Shown: positions 21,830-34,534, numbered from the stretch's first letter. The stretch is DNA of 64,000 nucleotides from Alviniconcha marisindica (GCA_018857735.1 JABMCL010003054.1:560001-624000); one strand, 5' to 3'. Made by a program: numbers and translations. The notes: generated by a model from the sequence alone, not told the origin.

Positions 21830-23540
21830 TTTTTTCTTTTCTTCTTTTTTTGAGGTTGTTACATATTATATATATATATAATTTTTGAGGATCATGTAAG
21901 GTATGATGTTCTTACCATTGTTGGAGAGATACCACCTAATAGAAATGACCACTATTAAAGTATTTTAATATTATTATAATGAAAGTCGTCCTCTGCTTGG
22001 AATGTGGATGCAAACGACAGATATTATGCTAAACAGACAATTGACAGCCTCAGAGTCGAACAAAAATGAACAGGAAGTACATTTGTCTTCCTCTGCTACA
22101 AAGATTGGACAATTCTTTTTTTTTCTTTTTTCTTTTTTTAGCAGTACAATACACATTACAATACAGTGCTAAACAATATGACTTGATTAAACTTGTTCAA
22201 GAAATGTCTAGCATTTTGTTGTTGTTGCTTTTTAAAAATAGACATGGGAAATTTTGAGCTGTAATGTTCATAGGTCTTAAAATTGATCATAAACTGACAT
22301 ATAATGTATGCATGTGTACATAGGCATGCCATGCACTCTGTGTGTGCGTGTGTGTGTTTGTGTGTGTGTGTGTGTGTGTGTATGATCCTGTGTTATTATT
22401 AACTTGATTTTAGCTATAAGTATAATTTGTTTAAACCCTTTTTTTATGTATTATATGTGTTGCATTGAATTATATGTTTAATTTGAAATTATGTATTTTA
22501 CATCTTACATTGATGGTTATGGTATGTTTTAAAGCAGATTTCCTTTCACAAGACAGTAGAGTATTATCTTATACCTTTCATGAATATTGTAAAGTTAGTT
22601 TCTTGATGATCAGGGTATCTGTTATCATCAACTGATGAAGATTTTTTTTTTAAATGCCCCATCCCCCCGTCCCCACATGTTGTGCTAAAAACAACAAAAA
22701 ACAACAACAGCAAACAACCCTACAAAAACTTGCTTCAGCTTTAAACAAACAAACAACGTTAAAAAAATAAAGGACTGATTTGCAATGAAAACTTTCTTGT
22801 TGTGGTTAATATTAATTGTTAGTATATTACTGCACCCACCCACTAATCCCTATGATTAACTGCATGGTTTCTCTGCACACGACACAAATTGTGATGACTT
22901 CCTGTCCTGGGATAGGTTTATTAAATTGTGATCCAGATTAACCTAGGTTTTGAACTGTTTATTATACATGATTAGGTAAGATTATCTCAGGTCTCACACA
23001 CATTACTTGATTTAAAAAATAAATACATTTTTAATGGGGGTGACAGGTGTTTTATGACGGTATGTGTAGTTGTATACATGTATCATATGCAGACAGAGTG
23101 TGTCTACTCAGTTCTCATTCTGTTTTAATAACAGCTGATTATCTTTTGACTACGTTAGTCATTATGCTTTATAGCTGCTGTTGTAGTTTTTTCTTTGATT
23201 ATCCAATTTATTGGGTTTGTCTTTAGTACAGGAGAAGGGAGGGGCAGTTTCCGATAAGAAGTGGCTGGTTTGGGTTTTTTTCACCATAGATGTGACACTT
23301 GATGTGACAACTGCATGTTTATGACCAGGGCTGATGGAATTTATGTTTGTAGATCTGCATCCTTTAGTTCATAAACTTTGTAGATCTGTATCCCTGAAGC
23401 ACATGTTTGCTTGCACATGTTGCTGTATTTTATAACTGATCAGTGCTGTGCTGTCATGTATAATTAATAGTTTCTGTGAACTCACTTTGCAGTTAATGAC
23501 AGAGGCAGCTGGTTGTAGTGTATAATATATATTTATATTT
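21830..23540. other. Non-coding, AT-rich, no gene seen
   Basis: It contains a (GT)n run at about 22,345-22,382 and A/T-rich tracts. A candidate acceptor CACCAACAG ends at about 23,560, just before the SLC35C1-like start exon, which suggests that an upstream 5' UTR exon exists somewhere in this direction. Confidence 0.35.
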
Positions 23541-23573
23541 ATGTGTTTAAACACCAACAGCTGCATCAGTGAA

Positions 23574-23753
23574 ATGAATGCAGTCCAAGAAAGGCAGCTG
23601 AGAAAGGACCCCAGCACGCCTCAGTCAAGATGGTCACCCGGTTTCTCAGTGAGGTGTTTCAGACCCAGGTGTTGTTTGTCATCGCCTGCCACTGGGCGAT
23701 GGCCATTTCTCTCGTCTTCGTCAACAAGCAGCTCGTGTCAGACGACCATGGGG
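23574..23753 (+). promoter_or_regulatory. Upstream ORF overlapping the SLC35C1-like start
   Basis: An ATG at 23,574 opens a frame offset from the main ATG at 23,630. It runs 60 codons to the exon end and would close 7 codons into exon 2 at TAG 25,501-25,503. If the 5' UTR includes it, this 67-codon uORF overlaps the main start and would lower translation unless it is bypassed by leaky scanning. The main ATG context (AAGATGG) is strong. Confidence 0.45.
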
Positions 23754-26408
23754 GTAAGAAAACTAAACTGTCTTGGACATTTAAAACAAACAAACAAAAA
23801 TCCCACATAGGTCAAAGTGTGTAATTTTGATATTATTGCTGCCCCGTCCCCTCCTACCCCACCCACTTTGTTCCCCCCTCCACTCCTCTCTATTCCCACC
23901 CCCCCACCCCCATCCCCACTCTCTCTTCCCACCCTACCCCAGCAGCCTAGAGGTTTTGTTATAGTGGATTTTGTTGTTGTTTTTGTGTGTGTGTCTGAGT
24001 GCGTGGTTTTTATTTGTTTGTTTATTTGTTTTTGTTACAAAAGACAACACATAGGAGCATAGAAGAGGGTGAAATGTCTGTGGGGATAAGTATCCATGGG
24101 AACAAGCATGCTACCCACAGGCAGAGAAGAGGGTGAAATGTCTGTGGGGATAAGTATCTATGGCAACAGGCAAGCTACCCACAGGCAGAAAATAGGGTGA
24201 AATGTCTGTGTGGATAAGTATCTGCCTATGGGAACAAGCAACCTAGCAAGCTACCATTAACGGGAAGTCTTCAGTGCCACACCTCTACGAATGAGACCTC
24301 GCTTTTTGCTGAAATACAGAGAGCCCACAAACAACAGCAAGTGAGCCAGTTTGGCCTAGCAGTAAGGCGTTGGGCTGGCAAGCAGAGGGACCTTTGTTCG
24401 AATCTGCTTTGGCTGTCCGTTCTCTGTAAAAGTTGTGGTCTGTGAACACTGTCTTGTGGCTTTGCCCCTCACAATTAATGAAACATTAAAATGGCTCATC
24501 ACAGCCCATCATTCTGGTGATGACAGTGTTGAGTGTAGCGATAGGTGGTATATAATCTCCCTCTTCCCCCATCCATACCCCCCCCCCCCCCCCCCCCCAC
24601 CCCCCCGCCTCCCCTAATAAGCCTTATGGTTTCTGTGAACGTTAAGCACCATGTTTACTTTAACAGAAGCAAAGTGTCGTGAAGAGGACATGCACCCGTG
24701 TTATCTTAAAGTGGTGTTGATGTGTTTTTTTCTGCTGTTTTGTCAGATCCTTGGAACTATGCCTGTATGATAATCTCCACTAATTGTTATGTATATATAT
24801 ATACATATACATATAGTCATAGAGATTTTGATTATCTTTATCCATTTTAAAATCACACTACTATGACTAGATTCATAGGAGAAATAGGATGAACATTATG
24901 ATTTATATTTTTTATAGACTGAAGAGACTAAGTGTCTGCATTTTTTTAATTAATCAACAAAGCTGGTTCCATAACTTTCAGTGTTCTTCTTAATCACCAA
25001 AACTAGTGCAGTGGTAAAAACATACATGTATACGCACATGCATGCACAGATGCACCTGTGCACATGCAAACACACACACACACACACACACATAATAGCA
25101 TAAAGAGAGGATGAATAATAATTATTTGATGATGAATTGTATCACAAATTTATTGTCTGACAGTGAATTGTTAGTGTTGCTGTCATCAATCAGCTATAAT
25201 TTTCAGCTGTAAGTATGAGGCACACATTCTTACAAGCTGCAGTTGTTTAGACTATAGCCATGTTTTCCGTTCCTTGCTGCTGTCCTCAACCTTCTCAAGT
25301 CTGCATTTGCTGCCTGTTTTAAGTTGTGTGTAAATTAAGCTTTGTGTAGTCAGTATACCCATGCGTGCAGGTGCCTGTGTGTGTTTATGTGCATGTGTGT
25401 GTGCTTAGAATAGTCTCTACGGACAAGACTTTGCGCTTTTTAAATACTTTTATTATTATTATTATTTTCTGGTTTTCAGGTCAAGATCTCACAGTGTTCA
25501 TAGCATGGGCACAGTGCCTGTTTTCCGTGGCTACTGTTCTTGTTGCGACTGCCGTCAAACGATTCCTCATACCCCACACTCCATGGCTTAGCATTCCTCT
25601 GATGACCTTTCTCCATCGGGACATCCTTGCGATGACCTTCACCTTCATCGGTGTCGTCATCTTGAACAACCTACTCCTGAAGCACATTGGCGTGGCCTTC
25701 TACCAAGTGGCGAGGTCCTCCACACTCATCTTTACTGTGATATTCAGCCGAGTCTTTCTGAGCGTTCAGGTCTCCCCTCAGGTGGTCGTCTCATGCGCTT
25801 TGATCGTTGTGGGGTTCGTGGTCAGCGTGGACCAGGAGATGCTGATCAGCAGCCTGTCGTGGCTGAGCATTTCCTACGGGGTGCTGGCCAGCGTGTCGGC
25901 AGCCCTCAGCGGGATTTTTACAAAGCGCGTGGACAGACTGGTGAAAGGAAATTCCCTCGAGATCTCCCTCACCAACAACATCAACAGCATAGTGCTCCTG
26001 TTCCCGCTGGTGGTCAGCACGGGGCAGCTTCAGTTCACAATGAGCTCCAGCTACTTCATCGACCAGGCCATGTGGCTGCGGCTGGCCGTGACAGGGGTGC
26101 TGAGCCTCTTGGTGGGGTGGGCCAGCATTAAGGTCATCAGTCTTACCTCCCCTGTCACGCATAATATGAGCATCAACGCCAAGTCCTTGCTGCAGACGTT
26201 CATCGCCGTGGTGGTCCAGGGGGAGTCCAAGACGATGGCGTGGTGGGTGGGGAACTTGCTGGTTGTTCTAGGGCTCATCAACTACAGCCTTTCCAGGTCA
26301 CAGCATTCCATTGTGCGGGAGATGGAGGTGGTCGTGGGAACGACCGCCATAGCCGGCGAGACCAGCGCCCAAAGAGCCTCCGGCAGGAAGGATATTTTCC
26401 CTGCGTAG
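23630..26408 (+). CDS. SLC35C1: GDP-fucose transporter-like nucleotide-sugar transporter (SLC35C family), 2 exons
   Basis: Exons 23630-23753 and 25480-26408 join in phase 1 through a GT-AG intron to give 350 aa (human SLC35C1 has 364). The expected role is exchange of GDP-fucose for GMP across the Golgi membrane, feeding fucosylation. About ten hydrophobic segments fit the DMT/TPT fold. Exon 1 carries TM1 with ISLVFVNKQLV. Residues 103-125 carry LNNLLLKHIGVAFYQVARSS, where Arg120 matches the residue mutated in human LAD II (Arg147). TSPVTHNMSINAKS and the Lys-rich TKRVDRLVK loop also fit the family. The C-terminal tail is short and hydrophilic. The open frame continues 5' of exon 2 into intron (25,365-25,479), but the TTTTCAG at 25,479 and the phase match exclude that stretch. 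A variant poly(A) signal ATTAAA is at 26,667. The alternative is another SLC35C/E subgroup member. Confidence 0.85.
24061..24250. repeat. Three ~64-bp tandem copies in the transporter intron
   Basis: The unit contains AGGGTGAAATGTCTGTGGGG, ATAAGTATC, GGAACAAGCA and GCTACCCACAGGCAGA. Copies start near 24,061, 24,125 and 24,188. Confidence 0.9.
24340..24570 (+). mobile_element. tRNA-derived SINE (family B)
   Basis: GTGAGCCAGTTTGGCCTAGC head, box B-like GTTCGAATC, then AAACATTAAAATGGCTCATC and GATAGGTGGTATATAA as in the copy at 21,571. Inserted in the sense orientation in the SLC35C1-like intron. Confidence 0.85.
24578..24605. repeat. Poly-C tract
   Basis: About 21 C, then AC and six more C. 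The length is likely uncertain in the assembly. Confidence 0.9.
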
Positions 26409-26854
26409 CCATAAGCTCCCTGCATGTGCGCAGGCTCTGATCTGAAGGCAGTCTCAGTGGCAAAATCAAATGAATGAGTTCCTAGATGTTTTCCGATAAG
26501 AGTGAAATTTGCTTGCGTCCATCTTTTTTTTATGTGTGGATGTGGTTATGCTGTTATTTCTCTGACAGATTCCATTTCTTTGACTTTTGCTTTTGCCCCA
26601 GTTGATAGTTGTTAATTTAACTGTTAGAGTGCTTTCCCAAGTTTTTGTGGAAAGCAGTCGGCTTTAATTAAAATCATGAGGAATGAAAAAAAGAAGAATA
26701 TTTTGATGCATAACAGATCCAAACACAAAAGATTCAAAAGAACGCTTATTTATTATGGCACAGACACACAGTCTGCTAATGTTGATGCATAATGGATTAG
26801 TTTTCACAGCTGAATAGAGCAAATCTCTTTCAGCCAGGGAACAGGATATAGAGT

Positions 26855-27130
26855 CAAGTGGTTTATTGATCTCTTTTATATAGTGCCATTCTCTGTATCC
26901 GAGCAAACTCATTGCATTCTAGTTGCATGCAGCTCTGAATGAGTGATGGCAGCTTTACAGCATGCTTTTCTGAATATCCACCAAAGCGGTGTACTTACAG
27001 CACTATTGGTCATTGGTTATGTTCCATGGCTGCATAATCCCATGCGGAACTGCTGCCATCTTGGCATGCGTTCTGTGTACACCACACAACCACACCGCAG
27101 TTAAGTGTTATCTGAAGCCACAGTGGTCTG
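26855..27130 (-). mobile_element. SINE family A fragment (headless)
   Basis: TTTTATATAGTGCCATTCTC, CACCAAAGCGGTGTACTTAC, ACTGCTGCCATCTTGGCATG and TTCTGTGTACACCACACAAC match the body of the SINEs at 50,785 and 62,205. The tRNA head is absent. Confidence 0.7.
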
Positions 27131-27199
27131 GTCTTTTAGTTCTTAATGCATGCTGGATTATTTTAGTGTTTCCAGAATCCATATAATATATATATATTG

Positions 27200-27603
27200 C
27201 AGTTATAATTATAGTTATACTGGTACTTTGGATTTGGAATGAAACTCCACTCTTTTAAGTTAAATCCAAATACTTCTCTCTTACCATAAAAGTTTCACTT
27301 TCCACATATATTTTATAATTTGCATTGTTTGAAGATAATATATTGGTTCTGTGCTGCCATTTCTGTGCACCGGAACTCATAACTCTTGTTGAATTTTATA
27401 ATGCAGTTATAATTATAGTTATACTGGTACTTTGGATTTGGAATGAAACTCCACTCTTTTAAGTTAAATCCAAATACTTCTCTCTTACCATAAAAGTTTC
27501 ACTTTCCACATATATTTTATAATTTGCATTGTTTGAAGATAATATATTGGTTCTGTGCTGCCATTTCTGTGCACCGGAACTCATAACTCTTGTTGAATTT
27601 TTG
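27200..27603. repeat. Nearly perfect 204-bp tandem duplication
   Basis: The unit beginning CAGTTATAATTATAGTTATA at 27,200 is repeated from 27,404 with essentially no differences, ending at AACTCTTGTTGAATTTT. It is a very recent duplication or an assembly artefact. Confidence 0.95.
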
Positions 27604-28002
27604 TCAGATTATGTTGAAACATATAATTTGTCACTGTTAAAATAACATGCTTTTACTGATGATATTTTTCACTGAACCCATTGTCTCAGGGGGTAACTAG
27701 CACATTTCCTGATTCAACAAATATAAGATTGGCTTTTTTTTTCTGTTTTGAGTTTTGTTTTGTTTTGTGTACATATAGTTTAGAAGGGTATTTTTGAGAA
27801 ATAGCTGTAATATAAAAAAAAGAAGATAGTTGATGGAGTTGAAATAATTTATGTTTTTATGCATGGATGTACCTAACGAATTTTGTTTTGTTTCGATAGT
27901 TGATGGAATTGAAATAATTTGTTTTTATGCATGAACAGAGTACTTCCCCCCCCCCCCCCTCTGTATTTTATCAAAGGGGCTTACTTTTTGTGCTTCAGTT
28001 CT

Positions 28003-28315
28003 GATGCCGCAGTTCTCCCCAAAACAAAGCCACTGTTTCTTCCATTCTTTAGTTTTGATGCCGCAGTTCTCCCCAAAACAAAGCCTCCGGTCCTTCAATT
28101 CTTCAGTGTTGATGCTGCAGTTCTCCCCAAAACAAAGCCACTGTTTCTTCCATTCTTCAGTTTTGATGCCGCAGTTCTCCCCAAAACAAAGCCTCCGGTC
28201 CTTCAATTCTTCAGTGTTGATGCTGCAGTTCTCCCCAAAACAAAGCCACTGTTTCTTCCATTCTTCAGTTTTGATGCTGCAGTTCTCCCCAAAACAAAAC
28301 CGCTGTTTCTTCCAT
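28003..28315. repeat. 54-bp minisatellite, two alternating subtypes
   Basis: Six copies of GATGCYGCAGTTCTCCCC-AAAACAAAGCC alternate between ACTGTTTCTTCCATTCTTC and TCCGGTCCTTCAATTCTTC subtypes, a 108-bp higher-order unit. 54 is divisible by 3, so long frames stay open on both strands. I do not count these as genes. Confidence 0.9.
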
Positions 28316-28319
28316 CTGT

Positions 28320-31300
28320 GTAAGCTAACTAGTAACTTCTATCAAAGTGTCTGGCTTGCTTTAGTTTATGTGGCTTGCTTTATGTTTTTTCACAAAACCA
28401 GTGAAATACTCTTGGGGTAAATTTATCATGTCATTGTGAATTCTTGCATTTGTATGGACTTTTTTTCTACTCCTGTTATTCAAAACATCCATGACACAAT
28501 GTTTTGGTGTTAGCTTTCTTTTTAGCTGTCTTTTTAATTGAAATGATTTTTTTCTTTTCTTTTCTTTACCGACAGCACTGGTGGTCTTACACTGGGGTGC
28601 TGGCGATGTAGAAATTGAAAGTCCCTTCTCTAACTAATCCAGAGCTATGGAGCTGTTTTTGTGAAGTTGTTGTTGTTGTTTAAAAAAGAAAGAAAAAAGA
28701 AACAGAAAAAAAGAATTAGCCTGCAATATGTCAGGATACAGATTTACATCTATATTCATGCTTTGATTTTGCCAAAAATTCTGCCCATTTTCCAGAGCCC
28801 CCATCACTCCATCCTGCCCCTCCCCCCCAGTTCTCTTCGAACATAGCGTAATATGTGTTGTTAAAGTGGCATGACTTAAAGGAGCTCTCCTTCGCAGGCT
28901 AAACTTCTTGTGTGCTTGGAGCCTGTTGAACAGACATGATCCACAGTAAACGTTCTGTGACTAAATGTGCTGCTGATTTTATATCAGTTTTATCAGGTGA
29001 CTTTTGGGGACATCGTAGCTAACTTTTAATTCACAAGCTGATTATTGCAGTATACACCCTTTTCCCCGCACTTCATTTTGACTTCACCAAAGTGTCTTTG
29101 GCATCAAGGACAGAACACCAGGAAGCTGTCAGTTTTGTGTACAGTTCACAGAAAAAGTACTTACAGCTTGCAATCATTTTTGTCACAGGTTCTTTTTACC
29201 TCTATGGAGTGAATATTTGCAGCGTAAGTCCATGAGAAAAGGTGTGGTCTGTTGAGTTTTACCCCAATCTATTTGTGACTTATAATGATTGGTATTTGGG
29301 GGGGGGGGGGGGGGGGGTAAAATTTGCAAATTAGCTGGCTGATTAAAAACTACGGACGAAAAAAAAGAAGAAGAAGGAAACAAAAAGCAACAAACAAATC
29401 ATGACTAAAAAAATTCGAAGATCAATACTTTTTTTTCTTTTCTTTTCAACAAACATGTGAAGGCTAGTTCCTTTAATTGTGACCAGTGTCTGATTCGTCC
29501 TGTTGCAGATGCTGGGCCAGGCTCACAAGGTGGAGCATTCTGGCCTACTTTGTTCTGTTGCTAGTGGGAAACAGCAGTAGTAGTAGTAGTAGTAGTGGTG
29601 GTCGCATTTCCAACAGGATGTCACAGTGTGCTGTTAAAGGAACATGTGTGGAGAGGCACTGGTCGCAATTAGGCCATGTTGCCCTCACACTGACTCAGGT
29701 ATGCTGCATGTTATGTATGATACGATGAAGTTTGTTTCATCCTGATTTGCTGCAGTTTGTCTTGCCCTGATACCTTTAGGTAATTCACAGTTGACCAGAC
29801 ATTGAATTGGATGAGGTACCTGCCTGGCAAATAATTACAAGAACAAGCTCCTTATTCCGGGGGAACACCTGCCGTTTAAAAAATAATAATCTGTTACTGC
29901 CCTTCGCGCGGAGGAAGATTTGTTAATTGATTAATATAATTTTAATTCCCAGTCAATTGTGTAGGTTCCATTACCCTGATTAGGGTAAAGGTATCGAACA
30001 CAGCTTCAGAAAACAGCAATCAAAGTTAAGAAGGTCTCGCAAATCCACAAGGTCTCAAGGAGATGCAGCTTCCTTTTAAAGGAAATTGATGACCGTTTCC
30101 CCCAAGGAGATTAGTCAAATCTCAAGTAAAACTGCTGACTCGCCATCCATGACACACCACACTGATCCCTGCTTCATTCTGATTTTCCTTTTGGTTTAAG
30201 CAAAGTTTATTTACATTCATGAAAATATGGATAATCAAAAACATTGTATGAGCATTAAACAAGCTAAGCTTACAGTGAATGCTCACAAGCATAATTTACT
30301 AAATTCATTTGGCAACAACGGGTATGTTTATGTTAAACAACATGAAAACAACAACAACAAAAATCGAGAGAGAGAGAGGGAGAGAGAGAGAATGCTCTTA
30401 TGCCAGTAACTGTTTAGTTGAGTTTGTCATTCCATGGCAAAACAACCGGACTGGGCGATGAAGTCTTGGACAGCTTTAAATATTAATGAGTTCATTCATG
30501 ATTTTCCTTTTCTTCCTCTTTGTGACAAAGCATCTGGGTCAAGTGATATACATCTGGGTGATGCAGAGGTGGGAGTGTAGCATGTATGATCCAGCTTGCA
30601 TGGGCATATATATATATATATACACACACACATGTTTACGCATAATGATTAGCATTTTACCTTTTCTGCTGTGCAATGTTGAAAGGTTGTCATCTGTGAA
30701 CAGAAGTGAGAGAATGTTGTTATGGTTTTGTTTAGTTTTCATTAAACTAGTTTGTGTAGTTCTAATTAAAGTTTTGCGTGTATAGTTCTTATTGAACTTT
30801 TTTTTCTTTTCCTTTTTTGGTGAGTCGTAGAAGTGTTCATTTTAACCTCGTGCATTAATGGTTTGATCAGTTGCTCATTCCACGAGTTGTTCACCACTGT
30901 TATTCCTGTAGTCATTCAATGTGTGTGCCTCTGTGAGAGCGAGAGAGAGAGAAAAAGTGTGGGTTTGGGTGGCTGGGTGTTAAGAGGCAGCTTTAGACAA
31001 GTCCTGACTCCTTGTCAGTCTGGTCTCAGAGTCATTTGTTTGACCCCAGTGCATTTTCAGGTTTACATCAAAAAATGATACTTCAGCTGTTTGATATGCA
31101 GTTTTGAATGACACACATGTATGTTTGCGTTGTTTAGTCACTTTACATTCAAACTGAGATGTGGTTAACATAAGAATGACTTTGATACCCACCAGAGTGT
31201 TGGAATGACTGTTAATATTGCTGCAATATTGTTCATGGATGTATGTGTAGGCATTCCGGAAGCTACACATCTGACAAACTGGGCTGGACTGATTGTTTTT

Positions 31301-31620
31301 TTCCACAAGATTAATTACGTTGAAGACCCAGAACCAGATCAGCAAGGTTGGAGTGTGTATACATGGCTTAGTGATCTAGTGTTAACCTAACCTTTTTCCT
31401 TGTGGTACTGCATTGTGCACATGATATTTGCCATGCTGATTTTCACCTGTTTTGAAAGCATGCATGTTTCAAGACAGACTTGTACATGGGGATGGGGGTG
31501 TTCATGAACAAGTCTTGCACCAGACATGTCCCCACCGTTATGACAGTGGATGTGTTGGTGTCAAAATTAAGTCAGGCATAGTTTAACCACAGTTTACCCT
31601 GCCCCCGCCCCCGTACCCTT
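28320..31620. other. Non-coding, no gene seen
   Basis: It contains a poly-G tract at about 29,297-29,317, short (AGT)n at 29,577-29,596, a GA run near 30,366-30,391 and a (TA)(CA) run at about 30,607-30,631. No exon-like frame stands out. Confidence 0.45.
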
Positions 31621-31624
31621 CTCC

Positions 31625-32015
31625 CCCACACTCTCATGTACACACACATAACCATCCCACTCTGTACACACACACACACACTCACACATCCATTCCCCTC
31701 ATATACACACATGCACACACACCCATCACCCTCATGCACTCGCACACACACACACACACACCCCATCACGTACACACACATTCATCCCCCTCATGTACAC
31801 ACACATGCACACACACACCACATCATGTACACATACACTCCTCCCCTTCATGTACACATACACGCGCGCACGCGCGTGCACACACACACACATCCATTCT
31901 CTTCATGTACACACACACATACCCACCACCCTCATGCACACACACATGCCCAAACACACACACACACACACATGCACTGCACACACACACACACACACAC
32001 TGTAAGCACACACTT
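31625..32015. repeat. CA-rich cryptic minisatellite
   Basis: Degenerate 40-55-bp units of CATGTACACACACA alternating with CCCATCMCCCTC. It gives His/Thr-rich frames on the plus strand and Cys/Val-rich frames on the minus strand that are not genes. Confidence 0.85.
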
Positions 32016-33000
32016 GCGGCATGGGGTACAATGGTACAGATCAGGTGGACTGCTGTAACACACTTCCCCATCACCTCGCCCATCTTCCAGCAACTACTTG
32101 TGAATTGCCACTGTAGAATACTGTTGGTTTTCTTTGTCTGATGTCATGGGCTTGAGCTGCGTAAACTGGATGAACAAAGGTAGCTGGCTTGGTGGATTTA
32201 TCTGTTGTTGTTTTGGCGGTGATGTTGTGTTGCTTTTTAAAAAACTTTTTGATCCTAACGTTGTTTTGCCTTCATTTTTGGGGCTTTTTGTGTTGTTATT
32301 TTTTTGTTTTTAAATTTACACATTGTTTTGCCCTGGTCGACCTGTACAGTTGATCATGAAGGTACTATGATCAATTTGACTGAACAACACAGTGTTTTTG
32401 CTGACGCCACCAAAAACAAGGGCACGTCTGGAAGCAGGCATAGTCATTCTCTAGAATAGCTTGTCTGTAACTCTTTGACATTCGGGATCTAGTTCATCAT
32501 TCAAATCTTCCCTGAAAATACACCTTTTGTCCATATAACAGATTGATTGGGTGTGAGAGAGATTAGCTTGCTTGGTTGTGTCTGAATAGATAGAGGGTAA
32601 GTGTCGTTTTGGGGATGTTTTTTGTTTATTTTGCTGCCTTGAAGTTGAATGCTTTTGTAGTGGGTGTTTTACGTTTATACAAATTTTGACGGTTATAATG
32701 CACATACCATGAAAAGCGATCAAGAGTTTTCATGAGACATCATGCTGTATAACGACAAGAACAATATACTTCATTCCAGCAGGAAATTAAAGTTGTTGTT
32801 TGACCCCGTACATTAAAGCACAATCAAAAATGTGATTTAAATAGAATCGTAATAATTCAAGGTCACACATTCTCATTATTGTTTTATTATTAATCGTGTT
32901 TGCAGACAGACGATTCATGCACTAATGTTTTTGCCATGATTCACCCTCGTATAACTGTACTAGCTGACTAAAAAACAGGCTACTAATCTTGCCATGATGG
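32016..33000. other. Non-coding, no gene seen
   Basis: Only T-rich tracts and a decayed CACCCTCGTATAACTGTACT motif (32,940-32,965) shared with other dispersed copies (13,345, 41,405). Confidence 0.4.
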
Positions 33001-33004
33001 CCCC

Positions 33005-33265
33005 ATCTCGCTCTTGTAACCCTTCCCCCTCCCCCCCTGCATTTCCCTCATGTACACTCACAGGTACACACATCCCCCCCCCCCCCCCCTTATCCTTTGT
33101 GTACACACGCCCATCCACTTTATGTACACATATATGTACACACACCCATCCCCCTCATGTATGCACACACACCCATTCCCCCTCATGTATGCACACATAC
33201 ACACATACACACATACACACCCCTCATGTACACACTCATACTCATCCCCCTCACACACAGTCCAA
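33005..33265. repeat. CA-rich cryptic minisatellite, related to 31,625-32,015
   Basis: Units such as CCCTCATGTA, CACACACCCATCC and a poly-C stretch at about 33,074-33,089. The composition and unit match the 31.6-kb array. Confidence 0.8.
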
Positions 33266-33724
33266 GGCACACTACTCCGTCATCAGGTACAGAATTCCTT
33301 CACGTCTCCGATCTTCGGATGTCACAAAAAGAGCCTGAACAATATTATTATTAAACACAAAAAATGCTAATGAGGGAGAGGATATCTAGAATCCTATTGG
33401 TACTTTTCAGCATAATTCACCTTCTTGTATTAAACATGTTCACGTCCATATATTTATATAATATGTGTGTGCCATGCCTCTGACATGCATTCATGTATTT
33501 TTAAGGGGAAAATATTATTTTTATCACAACTCCATTGTCTCCTAAATTTTGCATGTGTTATTTGCTACCGAGGCATTTAGAGCTTTACTAATTGTTGTTA
33601 CTATTGTTAATATTATGGTTCGCTGCATTGTTAAGCTTTTAACTAAAATAATGCTAACAAAAGCACCAGCAATTTATTGGTTGTCCAGTTTGGATTTCCA
33701 GATCCAGAATGCTTACCTTGCAAC

Positions 33725-33815
33725 AGAACTCAGGAGCTGTGTGAAAGTCAAGGTAGCTGTCCTAGGTTTCCCATCCCTGATAAGCCACATGGTTTCTGTG
33801 GATGTAAAACAACAT
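33725..33815 (+). repeat. Family C fragment (decayed)
   Basis: CAGGAGCTGTGTGAAAGTCA and TGGTTTCTGTGGATGTAAA match the better copies at 6,785 and 43,505. Confidence 0.6.
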
Positions 33816-34117
33816 TGAAGTTGACCTACCTTGCAGCCTTGTGATATCCTTGAGGCACAAGAAATGATTCGATTCTCATGATTTTCTACCACTGTTGGAT
33901 TCTCAATAGCTGCAGAAGTGTGTGTCAAGGCCCCTTGCCAGATCTTGACACCGTTTCATTTAAATTTCTAAAATGGCCATTAGATTTTACCAAAGACTGT
34001 CGTTTATTACAAATGTAAAATGTTTTTAGTGACCGTGACCATCAAAAATTTAGTATTGTCAACCTTGGGATTTTCATTTTACCAGGTGTGTGCATGGATG
34101 TAAAATAATGCAAGCTA

Positions 34118-34534
34118 GGGTAATATCCATGGAGACTGTCAGAAAATCCTGGGGCATTTTAGACACCATTTTGGGTCACAGGTATCATCTGAATCACTCA
34201 AACAGGGTCGTATCTAGCATAAGAAGCCAACATTTACAACAAAAGTGAATTTGATCATAGTCTGTGTAAAATAAGAGTACATGATCAGTGTTTTGCTGAC
34301 GTCAGCACTCAGGAAGCTCATGCACGGTTACTCAGAAACAAAATCTAGATCAAATGTCTGAAAGGAGCATACACGCAGGGAAAGACACAAACATGATAAA
34401 ACTCACTTTTTGTTTGCAAATTTTGGGTTTATTCAGTTGATATGACTCTGCTTGGATGATTCTGATGATATTTGCGACCTAAAATGGCATATAAATGTCC
34501 CAGGATTTTCCGACTGCCTCCTTGGATATTACCC
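34118..34534. mobile_element. MITE with ~80-bp inverted terminal repeats
   Basis: The left end GGGTAATATCC... and right end ...GGATATTACCC form inverted repeats over about 80 bp with scattered mismatches (shared blocks GAAAATCCTGGG, CCATTTT-GGTC and ATATCATC-GAATC). A perfect 6-bp direct repeat AAGCTA flanks it (34,112-34,117 and 34,535-34,540). It is 417 bp with no coding sequence. The superfamily cannot be assigned from the ends alone. Confidence 0.85.

Noticed and set aside
25365..25479. Upstream extension of the large transporter ORF
   Set aside because: GT-repeat and (TTA)n translation. The TTTTCAG acceptor and phase-compatible first exon at 23,630-23,753 give a better N-terminus with TM1.
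25791..26162. Antisense and shifted ORFs of 112-123 codons
   Set aside because: Shadows of the conserved transporter exon, whose frame matches a known family.
31636..32141. His/Thr-rich and Cys/Val-rich frames of 70-140 codons
   Set aside because: Artefacts of CA-rich low-complexity DNA, as are those at 33,000-33,370, 2,000-2,190 and 18,725-18,958.
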